This document shows positions 25,994 through 34,989 of a DNA stretch of 64,000 nucleotides, in pieces. The stretch covers positions 248,001-312,000 of the forward strand of contig NZ_LTBA01000001.1 of NCBI RefSeq assembly GCF_001594005.1. Reading direction: 5' to 3'. The stretch is from Clostridium tepidiprofundi DSM 19306. GTDB lineage: Bacteria > Bacillota > Clostridia > Clostridiales > Clostridiaceae. Position 1 is the first letter of the stretch, and each line of letters begins with the position of its first letter. Both the position numbers and the translations under genes were made by a program. Under the pieces are notes generated by a model. The model did not search any database. It was given only the letters and a program-made list of their open reading frames with translations, and was not told where the DNA came from.

Positions 25994-26177
25994 CTAATGC
26001 TTCCTATCGATAATATTCCATCCTACAAATATAAGTAATCCTCCAATTGCCATTATCCATCCAATAACTGGAATAACAATAATTATAGCGATTATTGCTA
26101 AAATAATAAACCTATACTTTTTAATTTTACTCTTTTTCTTATATATAACACTTCTATATTTATTTTTTTTTGGACAC
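25994..26177 (-). CDS. Small lysine-rich membrane protein with an apparent A9 frameshift
   Basis: The open frame encodes KKNKYRSVIYKKKSKIKKYR followed by about 35 hydrophobic residues forming one or two membrane helices, and ends NIIDRKH. The frame itself has no start with a ribosome binding site. A GTG at 26177 has an excellent GGAGGG seven bases upstream, but GTG-TCC is followed by nine A, which leads to an early stop. With eight A it would read MSKKNKYRS in frame and give 60 residues. This may be a sequencing error, a mutation or slippage at the A tract. It lies between thiN (terminator upstream) and spoVM. Function is unknown. Confidence 0.6.
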
Positions 26178-26236
26178 TTATTTACCCTCCAAAAATACTC
26201 TACTACCATTATATGAACATATAATAATTTGGTTAC

Positions 26237-26266
26237 AAAAAAACATGTAGATAAATTTTCTACATG
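26237..26266 (-). terminator. Terminator after thiN
   Basis: Minus-strand hairpin CATGTAGA / TCTACATG with a seven-base loop followed by seven T. It lies about 60 bases after the thiN stop, and separates the prpC-to-thiN operon from the small membrane protein and spoVM. Confidence 0.8.
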
Positions 26267-26325
26267 CTTTGTAAACTCCCCTAGATAAGCAAGGGTGTTT
26301 TCTTGTGTTATTTCTATAAATATTA

Positions 26326-26961
26326 TCAATCTTTACTGCAAAAAATCAATATGCTACCCGATTCAAATGTGATCTCAACTTCATTGCTTAAAAACTCATT
26401 AGAAATCGTAATAACATCACCAATATGCAAATCATAATTGGTTAATGGATACTTTGCTCCAGTAATTGATAAATTTTTAACTAAATCACAATAAGGCTGA
26501 ATCGAAAAAATCTGCCCTTTTTTGCCCAAAATCTTACCAGAATTATTCATCAAACTAATAACATTGTTATTATCTTTTATTACAGCATTAATATTCATAT
26601 TTGCTGCTTTATGTAATAAACATATATTTCCAAATACGTGATCGATTCTCGTTCCCGTACACCCTAAAAAACAGATTTCATCTACTCCCATCTCAGCTGC
26701 TTTAAACAATGCCAATTCTGAATCAGTATAATCCTTTTCTGTTGGATATCTCTCAATTTTACACGATGTGCTTTCCAAAAACTTTAATTTTCTTTCATCT
26801 ATTGAATCAAAATCTCCAATCAAATAATCTGGAATAATTTCATAATCAAGTACACAATTAGCTCCTCCATCGGCACAAATCAACAAAGAACTTTCTATCA
26901 GTTCATTCTCTAAAATTTCCTTAGATGGCGGCATTCCTCCTGAAACTATGACAGCCTTCAT
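26326..26961 (-). CDS. thiN: Thiamine pyrophosphokinase
   Basis: ThiN transfers pyrophosphate from ATP to thiamine, giving the active cofactor. The 211-residue protein has LICADGGANCVLDYEIIPDYLIGDFDSID near residues 27-55 and PTEKDYTDSELALF, the conserved acidic motifs of the family, then a C-terminal beta domain. Its ATG overlaps the rpe stop by four bases. No TPP riboswitch is seen, as expected for a gene inside this operon. A terminator follows. Confidence 0.95.
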   Translation of the reverse strand: MKAVIVSGGMPPSKEILENELIESSLLICADGGANCVLDYEIIPDYLIGDFDSIDERKLKFLESTSCKIERYPTEKDYTDSELALFKAAEMGVDEICFLGCTGTRIDHVFGNICLLHKAANMNINAVIKDNNNVISLMNNSGKILGKKGQIFSIQPYCDLVKNLSITGAKYPLTNYDLHIGDVITISNEFLSNEVEITFESGSILIFCSKD

Positions 26962-27611
26962 ATTAATGCTTCCCTTAATCTATTAATATTTTGTTCAACA
27001 TCACCATTTTTAAACACAGCAGAACCCGCTACTACTACATTAGCTCCACAGTCAACAACATTCTTTATAATATTATCATTTATTCCCCCATCTACTTCAA
27101 TCAATAGATTTGGATTATACTTGTCCGCTAATTGTTTAACATTTTTTATTTTATTTGAGCAATAATTTATATATTTTTGACCTCCAAATCCAGGATTAAC
27201 AGTCATTATCAATACCATATCTATTTCACCAATAAGTTCTTCTATTACACATACAGGCGTACCTGGGTTAATAGCAATTGCAGCTTTTTTACCAAAACTT
27301 TTAATATAATTAATAGTCCTGTCTATATGTCTATCAGCCTCGTAATGAACCGTAATTATATCTGCACCCGCATCAACAAAATCTTCTATATATCTATCTG
27401 GCTTTTCAATCATTAAATGTACATCAAAAGGTAATTTTGTCATTTTTCTTATACTCTTAATCACTGGTATTCCCAAGGAAATATTTGGAACAAACATTCC
27501 ATCCATTACATCAATATGAACAAAATCAGCACCGAATCTTTCAATTAATTCAATATCCTTTCCTAGTTGAGAAAAATCTGCTGACAATATTGATGGTGCA
27601 ATCTTTACCAT
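26958..27611 (-). CDS. rpe: Ribulose-phosphate 3-epimerase
   Basis: Rpe interconverts ribulose 5-phosphate and xylulose 5-phosphate in the pentose phosphate pathway. The 217-residue TIM barrel shows SILSADFSQLGKDI, HIDVMDGMFVPNISLG (metal and catalytic residues), VNPGFGGQKY and EVDGGIND. It overlaps rsgA by seven bases and thiN by four, so the three are translated as a tight group, the Bacillus order rsgA-rpe-thiN-spoVM. Confidence 0.97.
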   Translation of the reverse strand: MVKIAPSILSADFSQLGKDIELIERFGADFVHIDVMDGMFVPNISLGIPVIKSIRKMTKLPFDVHLMIEKPDRYIEDFVDAGADIITVHYEADRHIDRTINYIKSFGKKAAIAINPGTPVCVIEELIGEIDMVLIMTVNPGFGGQKYINYCSNKIKNVKQLADKYNPNLLIEVDGGINDNIIKNVVDCGANVVVAGSAVFKNGDVEQNINRLREALI

Positions 27612-28471
27612 TTATTACTCCTCCTATTCTTAAGTTCCTCTAGTGTCTTAATATAAAAATCAAATCTTTCTTTACATATGTTATTTTCCATAACAGCCTG
27701 TTTTACACAACAGTCTGGTTCCTTATAGTGAATACAATTCGAAAACTTACACATACCAATATACGGTCTAAATTCAGGAAAACAATATTGAAGTTCTGTT
27801 TCATCAATAAAAGAAATATCCAACGATGAGAAACCTGGTGTATCTACTAAATACCCTTCAGAACATTTTATAAGTTCACTATGCCTTGTAGTGTGCTTTC
27901 CTCTCTTTAGTTTGCTACTTATATCACCTGTCTTCATAATTTGTTCACCAACTAGAGCATTTAATAATGTTGATTTACCCACTCCAGAAGGACCACAAAA
28001 TACCGAAATATTGTTATCTACTTTATTTTTCAATCTCTCTATGCCTCGACCTGTCATAGCGTTAGTATAAATAATTTCATAGTCGATATTTTTAAAAGCA
28101 TCAAATTTTAAAAAATCTCTTTCAGAAACCAAATCTATCTTATTAACACATAAAACAATATTTAAGTTGTTATATTCACATAATATAAGAAATTTATTAA
28201 GCAAATCCATATTTAACTTTGGATTTTTCAAAGTAATTACAACAAATGCTTGTGTTACATTTGCAACAACAGGTCTAATTAATTCATTCTTTCTTTCAAA
28301 TATTTTTTCTATTACACCTTCATCATTATCTATAGATATTTCAACTTCATCACCAACAGTGGGTGTAAGGCCATTGTATCTAAATTTGCCTCTAGCTTTA
28401 CACTTTACAATTGAATCGCCTATACTAACAAAATAAAGTCCACCTATTCCTTTAGTAATTATCCCTCTCAT
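27605..28471 (-). CDS. rsgA: Ribosome small-subunit-dependent GTPase RsgA (CpgA/YloQ)
   Basis: RsgA checks and releases late 30S subunits. It is a circularly permuted GTPase: OB fold first, then G4 NKIDL, G1 GPSGVGKST and G3 DTPGFSS, and a C-terminal zinc knuckle (CKFSNCIHYKEPDC). I prefer the ATG at 28471, giving MRGIITKGIGGLYFV (288 residues), which matches the family start. An ATG five codons upstream (28486) is also open but sits in the loop of a hairpin and has no spaced ribosome binding site. In Bacillus the protein is phosphorylated by PrkC, encoded just upstream here. Confidence 0.93.
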   Translation of the reverse strand: MRGIITKGIGGLYFVSIGDSIVKCKARGKFRYNGLTPTVGDEVEISIDNDEGVIEKIFERKNELIRPVVANVTQAFVVITLKNPKLNMDLLNKFLILCEYNNLNIVLCVNKIDLVSERDFLKFDAFKNIDYEIIYTNAMTGRGIERLKNKVDNNISVFCGPSGVGKSTLLNALVGEQIMKTGDISSKLKRGKHTTRHSELIKCSEGYLVDTPGFSSLDISFIDETELQYCFPEFRPYIGMCKFSNCIHYKEPDCCVKQAVMENNICKERFDFYIKTLEELKNRRSNKW

Positions 28472-28474
28472 ATT

Positions 28475-28518
28475 ACCGTTATTCATTGATACTTATTAAC
28501 GGTTTTTCAACTCCTTTC
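28475..28518 (-). promoter_or_regulatory. Hairpin leader of rsgA, shared with yicC
   Basis: On the minus strand AAAGGAG is followed by TTGAAAA, then ACCGTTA, a 15-base loop and TAACGGT, then AAT and the ATG at 28471. The first 25 bases are almost identical to the leader of yicC (40433-40483). When the hairpin forms, the ribosome binding site and the ATG come within about ten bases of each other. Unfolded they are over 35 bases apart. The sequence match and stem are visible; the effect on translation is inferred. Confidence 0.55.
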
Positions 28519-28559
28519 AAAATGTAATATATATTTTAATATATCTATATAATCAACGA

Positions 28560-30416
28560 TTAGTCAATAGATAAATTAACTATATCTCCTAAATATATTT
28601 CACTTCCAGCTTCCTTATCTTGAGATACTACAATATCATTATCTTTTCCATAAACATTAATGTTAATTCCTTTCGAATTAGCTAATTCCTTTGCTTTTAA
28701 AACAGTCATACCCTCAAAATTTGGTACTTTTACCCTTTGTACCTCTTTACTGTCATAAACATAATAACTCACATCAATTTTACTACCCTCTTTAACTTCA
28801 TCATTTTTTTCAATGCTTTGACTATATATTTTTCCATTGAGTTCTTTTTTATCAATTAATGTTTTAACCGAATTTCCTAAATTAAGCTTCTTCAGTTTTA
28901 AGAGTGTTTTCGCTTCATTCAAAGTTAATCCATTTAAATCAGGCACAGTAACAATTTTAACTTTAGGACCATTGCTTACCACGAGAACAATTTTATCATT
29001 TTTATTAACTTTCACTCCTGGCTCAGGTGTTTGTGTTATTATCCTTCCTTTTGAAATTACATCGCTGAACTCATACGAAATTTCAACTCTCAAATTATCA
29101 TTTTTAATAATATTCTTAGCTGTAATATAATCATATTCTCTAAAATCTCTTACCAAAACCTTCTCAGGACCTTTGCTAACACAAACTGTAACATCAGAAT
29201 GTACTTTTACTTTTGACCCTGAATTAGGAAAAGTTCTTAAAACTTTATCCTTAGGCTCATCACTTGTTTCACTTTCCCCTAATATAAAATTCAAACCAGA
29301 GTTTTCAATTTTTATCTTAGCTTCTTCTTTTCTCAATCCTACAACATCTGGTACTAGTACTTCTTTAATAGCATTCATTCTACTCATTATTTTTCCATAA
29401 CCCCAACCTGATAATATACCTATTGCTAATAATGCTAAAACAGCAACAAAAATCCTAGATTTTGATTTATTATTTTTATTTTTATTTTTCTTAATACTCC
29501 TAGACCTTTTATTGGCATTTTTTTTATCATCTACTATGACTGGATCCATGATTTTAGTATTTCCATCATCAATATCTTTTGTAATTATATCATAGCTATT
29601 ATTTCTTTTAATCATGTTAATATCATTAAGCAATTCACTTATAGATTGATATCTTTTTATTGGTTCCTTTTCAATACATTTTAAAATAAGGTTATTTAGA
29701 TTACTTGGCACATTTGGATTAACTAATCTAGGTGGTATTACTGGTTCTTGAATATGTTTTAGTGCAACAGAAACAGGGCTTTCTGCATCAAATGGTACTC
29801 TACCAGTTACCATTTCATATATAACAATTCCTAATGAATAAATATCAGTTCTACAATCAACATAGCTTCCCTTAGCCTGTTCGGGTGAAAAATAATGTGC
29901 TGAACCCATAACTTTACAAGTGTTAGTTATTGTAGCCGAACCTGAAGCCTTTGCTATCCCAAAATCAGTTACCTTAATATTTTCTTCATCTGTAACTAAA
30001 ATATTATGAGGCTTTACATCTCTATGAATAATATTATTTTTATGTGCACACTCTAAAGCTTTGGCAATTTGAATGCTATAGTCAATCACTTTTTCAATGG
30101 GCAATGGCCCATTTTCGTTAATTATTTCCTTTAAAGTTTTGCCCTCTACAAGTTCCATAACAATATAATTAATATTATTTTCATTACCAACATCATATAT
30201 ATTTACGATATTTGTACCTAATAGCCCAGCTGCTGAAGAAGCTTCCTTTTGAAACTTTTTAACAAAATCTTTATCATTTGCAAACTGCTTTTTTAATATT
30301 TTTATAGCAACAAATCTATCAAGTAAATGGCATTTAGCTTTGTATACTTCAGCCATTCCACCTTCTCCTATTTTTTCGATAATCTCATATCTACTCCCTA
30401 GTATAGTTCCTATCAT
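28560..30416 (-). CDS. prkC: PASTA-domain serine/threonine protein kinase PrkC
   Basis: PrkC is a membrane kinase that senses muropeptides or lipid II through PASTA repeats and affects spore germination and cell wall metabolism. The 618-residue protein has a kinase domain (1-270) with GEGGMAEVY, Lys39, HRDVKPHN (Asp133) and TDFGIA, a lysine-rich linker, a membrane helix near 320-342, and four PASTA repeats to the end. Its ATG, after AAGGAG, lies inside the prpC end (26-base overlap). rsgA, a known PrkC target in Bacillus, follows after a short gap with its own leader. Confidence 0.97.
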   Translation of the reverse strand: MIGTILGSRYEIIEKIGEGGMAEVYKAKCHLLDRFVAIKILKKQFANDKDFVKKFQKEASSAAGLLGTNIVNIYDVGNENNINYIVMELVEGKTLKEIINENGPLPIEKVIDYSIQIAKALECAHKNNIIHRDVKPHNILVTDEENIKVTDFGIAKASGSATITNTCKVMGSAHYFSPEQAKGSYVDCRTDIYSLGIVIYEMVTGRVPFDAESPVSVALKHIQEPVIPPRLVNPNVPSNLNNLILKCIEKEPIKRYQSISELLNDINMIKRNNSYDIITKDIDDGNTKIMDPVIVDDKKNANKRSRSIKKNKNKNNKSKSRIFVAVLALLAIGILSGWGYGKIMSRMNAIKEVLVPDVVGLRKEEAKIKIENSGLNFILGESETSDEPKDKVLRTFPNSGSKVKVHSDVTVCVSKGPEKVLVRDFREYDYITAKNIIKNDNLRVEISYEFSDVISKGRIITQTPEPGVKVNKNDKIVLVVSNGPKVKIVTVPDLNGLTLNEAKTLLKLKKLNLGNSVKTLIDKKELNGKIYSQSIEKNDEVKEGSKIDVSYYVYDSKEVQRVKVPNFEGMTVLKAKELANSKGININVYGKDNDIVVSQDKEAGSEIYLGDIVNLSID

Positions 30417-31134
30417 ATTTTCTCACTCCTTCAAAAACAATAACGGAAATATTATCGGAGCTGCCCTTATATTTGCTTAATTCAACCAGTTTTTTGCAGC
30501 TTTCTTCTTCATCATTATTGTAAACAATTTCTAGAATCTCACTCAATTTAACCTTATTAGTTAATCCATCTGTGCATAATATAAATCTTTCAACTTCACA
30601 AGGATTCAATATAAATATATCCACCTCAACTGAAGCATTAGTTCCAAGTGCTCTAGTAATAATATTTTTGTTAGGATGATTTTGTGCTTCTTCCTCCGTA
30701 ATATCTCCACTATCAATAAGCTCTTGAACCAAAGAATGATCTCTTGTAATTTTAAAAATGTTATAACCCTCAATTGCAATACAGCTACTATCACCTACAT
30801 TTGCAATCACAGCTTTATTATCTTTTATAAGACAAGTAGTGATAGTCGTACCCATACCTTTCAGAGCTTTATCCTTATTTGACAGATTATATATCTTTTT
30901 ATTAGCTTCACTAATAGCATTCCTCATAAGTTCTTCTAAATCTTCAGTGTTTAAATTTGATCTAATGACCTCAATTGTCGTCTTAATTGCTATTTCACTT
31001 GCAATTTCTCCTGCATTATGTCCACCCATACCATCAGCAATAGCATAAAACCTTATTTCATTTTCTTCAAAGTATCCTGTAAAATCTTGGTTAATGCTTC
31101 TTCCGTTTCCAATATCCGATATCACACTTACCAT
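30391..31134 (-). CDS. prpC: PP2C-type protein phosphatase PrpC (Stp)
   Basis: PrpC removes phosphate from PrkC and its targets. The 247-residue PP2C domain has metal-binding motifs RSINQDF, ADGMGGHNAGEIAS, GDSSCIAI, and CTDGLTNKV and SSDNISVIV near the end. GGGGGG precedes the ATG by about seven bases. It overlaps prkC by 26 bases, a standard kinase/phosphatase pair, and follows rlmN by 12 bases. Confidence 0.97.
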   Translation of the reverse strand: MVSVISDIGNGRSINQDFTGYFEENEIRFYAIADGMGGHNAGEIASEIAIKTTIEVIRSNLNTEDLEELMRNAISEANKKIYNLSNKDKALKGMGTTITTCLIKDNKAVIANVGDSSCIAIEGYNIFKITRDHSLVQELIDSGDITEEEAQNHPNKNIITRALGTNASVEVDIFILNPCEVERFILCTDGLTNKVKLSEILEIVYNNDEEESCKKLVELSKYKGSSDNISVIVFEGVRKYDRNYTRE

Positions 31135-31146
31135 TACTATCCCCCC

Positions 31147-32181
31147 TTACTTTAAAGAACCCTTCATATAACTTCTTCTAAGCTGACCACAAGCTGCATT
31201 AATATCAGAACCCATCTCTCTCCTTACAGTAGTTTCTATTCCATTATATTCTAAAATCTTTCTAAAATTATTAATACTTTCAGAAGTTGATCTTACAAAT
31301 CCACTTTCAGTAACTTCATTTACAGGTATCAAATTCACATGACAAAGTAATCCTTTTAACAAATTACTTAATTCTTTAGCATGTTCATTTTTATCGTTAA
31401 GTCCATTTATAAGAGCATACTCAAATGTAATTCGTCTATTAGTTTTATTGATATAATATTTGCAAGCATCTATAATTTGATTAATAGAATATTTATTTGC
31501 TATTGGCATAGTCTTTTTTCTAATTAAATCGTTTGGGGCATGTAATGAAATAGCCAAAGTAATTTGAAGTTTTTCATCTGCCAATTTTATAATATTTGGC
31601 ACAATACCACACGTTGAAAGCGTTATATGTCTTTGCCCTATATTTAAACCGTATTTTGAATTAACAATCTTTAAAAATTTCATTACATTATCATAATTAT
31701 CCAATGGTTCACCAGTTCCCATTAAAACTACGTTAGATATTCTGTCCCCAATTTTATTTTGGGCTCTAAGTATTTCGCCAAGCATTTCTCCTGCTGTCAA
31801 ATTTCTTATCATACCTCCAACAGTAGATGCACAAAACTTACACCCCATCCTGCATCCAATTTGAGTAGATATACATATTGAATTTCCGTATTTATACTTC
31901 ATTACTACAGCTTCAATAAGGTTATTATCCTTCAGTGCAAGTAATAACTTTTGAGTACCATCAATATCGGATTTTATCTCTCTTATTATTTCAGGAATAC
32001 CAATATAAAAATTCTCTGAAATATTTTTTATTGTCTTTTTTGATAAATTCGACATATTTTCAAAATTCCATTCATTCTTATAAATCCAATCAAATATTTG
32101 CTTTGCCCTAAATGAACTCTCTCCATTTTCTTTCATCCAAATTTGTAATTCCTCTAGAGTATAATCTAATATGTTTTCCAT
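31147..32181 (-). CDS. rlmN: 23S rRNA (adenine-2503-C2)/tRNA methyltransferase RlmN
   Basis: RlmN is a radical SAM enzyme that methylates A2503 of 23S rRNA and A37 of some tRNAs. The 344-residue protein has the cluster motif with Cys110, Cys114 and Cys117, [14 protein letters not shown], and the catalytic Cys331 in [10 protein letters not shown]. Resistance-type Cfr proteins share the fold, but the length and neighbours (rsmB upstream, prpC downstream) mark this as the housekeeping rlmN. Confidence 0.97.
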   Translation of the reverse strand: MENILDYTLEELQIWMKENGESSFRAKQIFDWIYKNEWNFENMSNLSKKTIKNISENFYIGIPEIIREIKSDIDGTQKLLLALKDNNLIEAVVMKYKYGNSICISTQIGCRMGCKFCASTVGGMIRNLTAGEMLGEILRAQNKIGDRISNVVLMGTGEPLDNYDNVMKFLKIVNSKYGLNIGQRHITLSTCGIVPNIIKLADEKLQITLAISLHAPNDLIRKKTMPIANKYSINQIIDACKYYINKTNRRITFEYALINGLNDKNEHAKELSNLLKGLLCHVNLIPVNEVTESGFVRSTSESINNFRKILEYNGIETTVRREMGSDINAACGQLRRSYMKGSLK

Positions 32182-32189
32182 TAAAACAC

Positions 32190-33521
32190 CTACTTCAATC
32201 TTTTGATTTTACAAATAAAAAATCCATCCATATATTCATTTGGCAGAATTGTAACATATCCTTCTTTTGAATACAATAAATTATCTCCTTTTCCAAAATA
32301 CAAAGGCTCTATCTCAAAATTAGTATTATTATTAATAAACCATAATATGTTATTTTCATTTTCATCCTTATTTAATGTACAAGTTGAATATAAAATACTT
32401 CCTCCAACTTTGACATACCTCGAAGCATTCATCAGTATGTTTCTTTGAATTTTTACCAAAGCATTCAATTGATTATTAGATTTATTCCACTTTATTTCTG
32501 GTTTTTTTCTTATTATTCCTAACCCAGAACATGGTACATCTATCAACACTCTATCAGCACTATTTTTTAAACTTTCATTATATTTCTCAGCATCCATAAT
32601 GCTACACTTTACATTATTGATGCCCAACCTAATTAAATTGCTCTGAATCAATTCTAATTTATTTTCATAAATATCAAATGCTTCAATACTTCCTTTATTG
32701 TTCATTATCTCAGCAATATGAGTAGTTTTCCCCCCAGGTGCACTGCATAAATCTAATACATTTAAATTTTCACATAAATCCATCGAATCTGCAACAAGCA
32801 TTGCGCTTTCATCTTGAACAGTGAAATATCCTTCATCAAATAAAGTATTTTTTAAAATACTTTGCCCTCTTATAATCATAATTGCATCAGGACAAATAAT
32901 ACCTTCTTTAACAACATATCCATTTCGCTGAAGTGCTTCAAAAACCTCATCATAACTTGCCTTTAAAGAATTAACTCTAACAGTTACACAAGGTCTCTCA
33001 TTTAAACCCTTAAGTATTTTTTTTGTTAGAGCTTCACCATATTGCTTTGTAAACAATTTAACTAACCATTTTGGAAAAGAAAACTCTGAACACATTGCAT
33101 CAATGGAACTAAATCTATTAAAACTATGTTTATCAGGCTTTCTAATATAATTTCTCAAAACAGCATTTACAAGTTTTGAAGCTCCTTTAGATTTATATTT
33201 CTTAGCAAGTTCTACAGCTTCATCAACTACTGCAAAATTAGGTACTTTATCAAGATACTTTATTTGATAAATTGAAATTCTTAAAATATTTAATATTGAA
33301 CTATCTAAACTACTTAATCCTTCGACTAAAAAGGAATCTATAATCTTATCGATAGTATATTTATACTTGATTGTACCATATACTATTTCTGTTGTTAATG
33401 CTCTATCCTGTGCATTTAATTTTGAACTATTAAGCATTTTATCTAGCGTTATATTTGAATATGACTTTCTATCAAAAACATTAATGAGAACATCCACTGC
33501 AACTTTTCTACTATTTTCCAT
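32190..33521 (-). CDS. rsmB: 16S rRNA (cytosine-967-C5)-methyltransferase RsmB
   Basis: RsmB methylates C967 of 16S rRNA. The 443-residue protein has an N-terminal NusB-like RNA-binding domain (about 1-140), then the methyltransferase domain with [16 protein letters not shown], the [17 protein letters not shown] motif and a second active-site cysteine in [11 protein letters not shown]. It lies between fmt and rlmN, as in Bacillus. The zinc peptidase gene found between these genes in some clostridia is absent. Confidence 0.97.
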   Translation of the reverse strand: MENSRKVAVDVLINVFDRKSYSNITLDKMLNSSKLNAQDRALTTEIVYGTIKYKYTIDKIIDSFLVEGLSSLDSSILNILRISIYQIKYLDKVPNFAVVDEAVELAKKYKSKGASKLVNAVLRNYIRKPDKHSFNRFSSIDAMCSEFSFPKWLVKLFTKQYGEALTKKILKGLNERPCVTVRVNSLKASYDEVFEALQRNGYVVKEGIICPDAIMIIRGQSILKNTLFDEGYFTVQDESAMLVADSMDLCENLNVLDLCSAPGGKTTHIAEIMNNKGSIEAFDIYENKLELIQSNLIRLGINNVKCSIMDAEKYNESLKNSADRVLIDVPCSGLGIIRKKPEIKWNKSNNQLNALVKIQRNILMNASRYVKVGGSILYSTCTLNKDENENNILWFINNNTNFEIEPLYFGKGDNLLYSKEGYVTILPNEYMDGFFICKIKRLK

Positions 33522-33553
33522 TATTTTTACCTCGACTCGTTTTTTAGTATATA

Positions 33554-34486
33554 TTATACCAGTATTGTACCATTCTTTAATGAATTACCCTTAATAAATT
33601 CTTTTACTTTTAAAGGTTTTTTACCTGGAAACTGAATTGTATCAATTAAAATGCTATTCTCCTTACATGCAACTTTTATTCCCTCATTTGAAATATCACA
33701 TATTGTTCCAGGTTCTTTATTTGTTTTTTCATATATTACTTTTGAACTAAACACTTTCATAATTCTGTCTTCATAATGTGTATATGCTACCGGCCATGGA
33801 TTCATTCCTCTAATAAAATTATGTACTTTCTCGGCAGAGGAATTCCAATTTATTTTAGCCATATCCTTATTTAACATAGAAGCATAAAAGTCACACTCTT
33901 TAGGTTGTTTTTTAGGATGAATTTGCCCTGACATAAACTTATTAATAGTCTCTACTAATAATACTGCCCCCTCTTTCATTAAAATATTATGTAATTCTTC
34001 GGCAGTCATACTATGTGTTATTTCAACTTCCTGCTTAAGTAAAATATCCCCAGTATCCAATCCTTCATCCATAAGCATAGTTGTATTACCACTAATTTTC
34101 TCTCCATTTATTATCGCCCAATTTATAGGTGCAGCTCCCCTATACTTAGGTAGAAGAGAAGCATGTAAATTAATACATCCATACTTGGGTATATCTAATA
34201 CTTCCTTCGATAAAATCTGACCAAAAGCAACAACAACAATAAAATCCGGAGCAATTTTTTTTAGTTTTTCTATAGTTTCAGAATCATTTTTGAGTTTAGC
34301 TGGTTGAAATATTTCTACATTTTTATTTAATGCAGCTTCCTTAACTGGTGAAAAAGCTAATTTTTTACCCCTTCCTTTTGGTCTATCTGGTTGTGTTACA
34401 ACAGCTTTTACATCATATTCCTTAACAAGTGCCTCAAATGATGGCACAGCAAAATCAGGAGTACCCATGAATATAATCTTAATCAT
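33554..34486 (-). CDS. fmt: Methionyl-tRNA formyltransferase
   Basis: Fmt formylates initiator Met-tRNA with 10-formyltetrahydrofolate. The 310-residue protein begins [20 protein letters not shown], contains [18 protein letters not shown] and [11 protein letters not shown] (catalytic Asn/His/Asp region) and has a C-terminal OB-like domain. The ATG used overlaps the def stop by eight bases; a GTG three codons earlier is open but does not match the family start. Paired with def, it covers both ends of the N-formyl cycle. Confidence 0.97.
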   Translation of the reverse strand: MIKIIFMGTPDFAVPSFEALVKEYDVKAVVTQPDRPKGRGKKLAFSPVKEAALNKNVEIFQPAKLKNDSETIEKLKKIAPDFIVVVAFGQILSKEVLDIPKYGCINLHASLLPKYRGAAPINWAIINGEKISGNTTMLMDEGLDTGDILLKQEVEITHSMTAEELHNILMKEGAVLLVETINKFMSGQIHPKKQPKECDFYASMLNKDMAKINWNSSAEKVHNFIRGMNPWPVAYTHYEDRIMKVFSSKVIYEKTNKEPGTICDISNEGIKVACKENSILIDTIQFPGKKPLKVKEFIKGNSLKNGTILV

Positions 34487-34934
34487 TTTCACCACTCTCC
34501 ACTATTTTATCTATAAACAAAATTCCATCTAAATGATCAATTTCATGACAAAATGCCCTTGCAAGAAGTTCTTCACCTTCATAAATCACTTCTTCTCCTT
34601 TTTCATTTAAAGCTCTTACCTTAACCCATTCTGGTCTTTCAACTTCTCCCTGTTTTCCCGGTATACTCAAACATCCTTCTACATCGATATAACTTCCCCT
34701 TTGATCTATTATCTCTGGATTAATAATTGTAATAGGCCCTTCTCCAACATCTATAACAGCTATTCTTTTAAGTATTCCTACTTGTGGTGCTGCAAGTCCT
34801 ACTCCATCTTCTTTATACATAGTTTCTTTCATATCTTCTATTAAAGTCAAAACTCTTTCATTTATATTTTCAACTTTTCTACACTTCTTTCTCAATATTT
34901 CATCATCATAAATTCTTATCTTTCTTAATGCCAT
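34479..34934 (-). CDS. def: Peptide deformylase
   Basis: Def removes the N-formyl group from new proteins, using a metal ion. The 151-residue protein shows the three motifs: [10 protein letters not shown] (44-53), EGCLS (86-90, Cys88) and HEIDH (130-134). The short length is typical of type 1/3-like clostridial forms. Its end overlaps fmt by eight bases, so the two are translationally coupled, and priA lies 55 bases upstream. Confidence 0.97.
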   Translation of the reverse strand: MALRKIRIYDDEILRKKCRKVENINERVLTLIEDMKETMYKEDGVGLAAPQVGILKRIAVIDVGEGPITIINPEIIDQRGSYIDVEGCLSIPGKQGEVERPEWVKVRALNEKGEEVIYEGEELLARAFCHEIDHLDGILFIDKIVESGEND

Positions 34935-34989
34935 ACATAATCATTCCTTTCTTTTAAAATCAATATTAAAATTTTATTCACTAATGTCC

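Noticed and set aside
28480-28513. A short leader peptide starting at TTG right after AAAGGAG before rsgA (MKNR) or yicC
   Set aside because: The ribosome binding site directly abuts the TTG with no spacer, the peptides differ in length, and the complementary stem explains the conservation better.
31147-32181. Cfr-type antibiotic resistance methyltransferase
   Set aside because: The conserved chromosomal position between rsmB and prpC and the normal RlmN length indicate the housekeeping enzyme.
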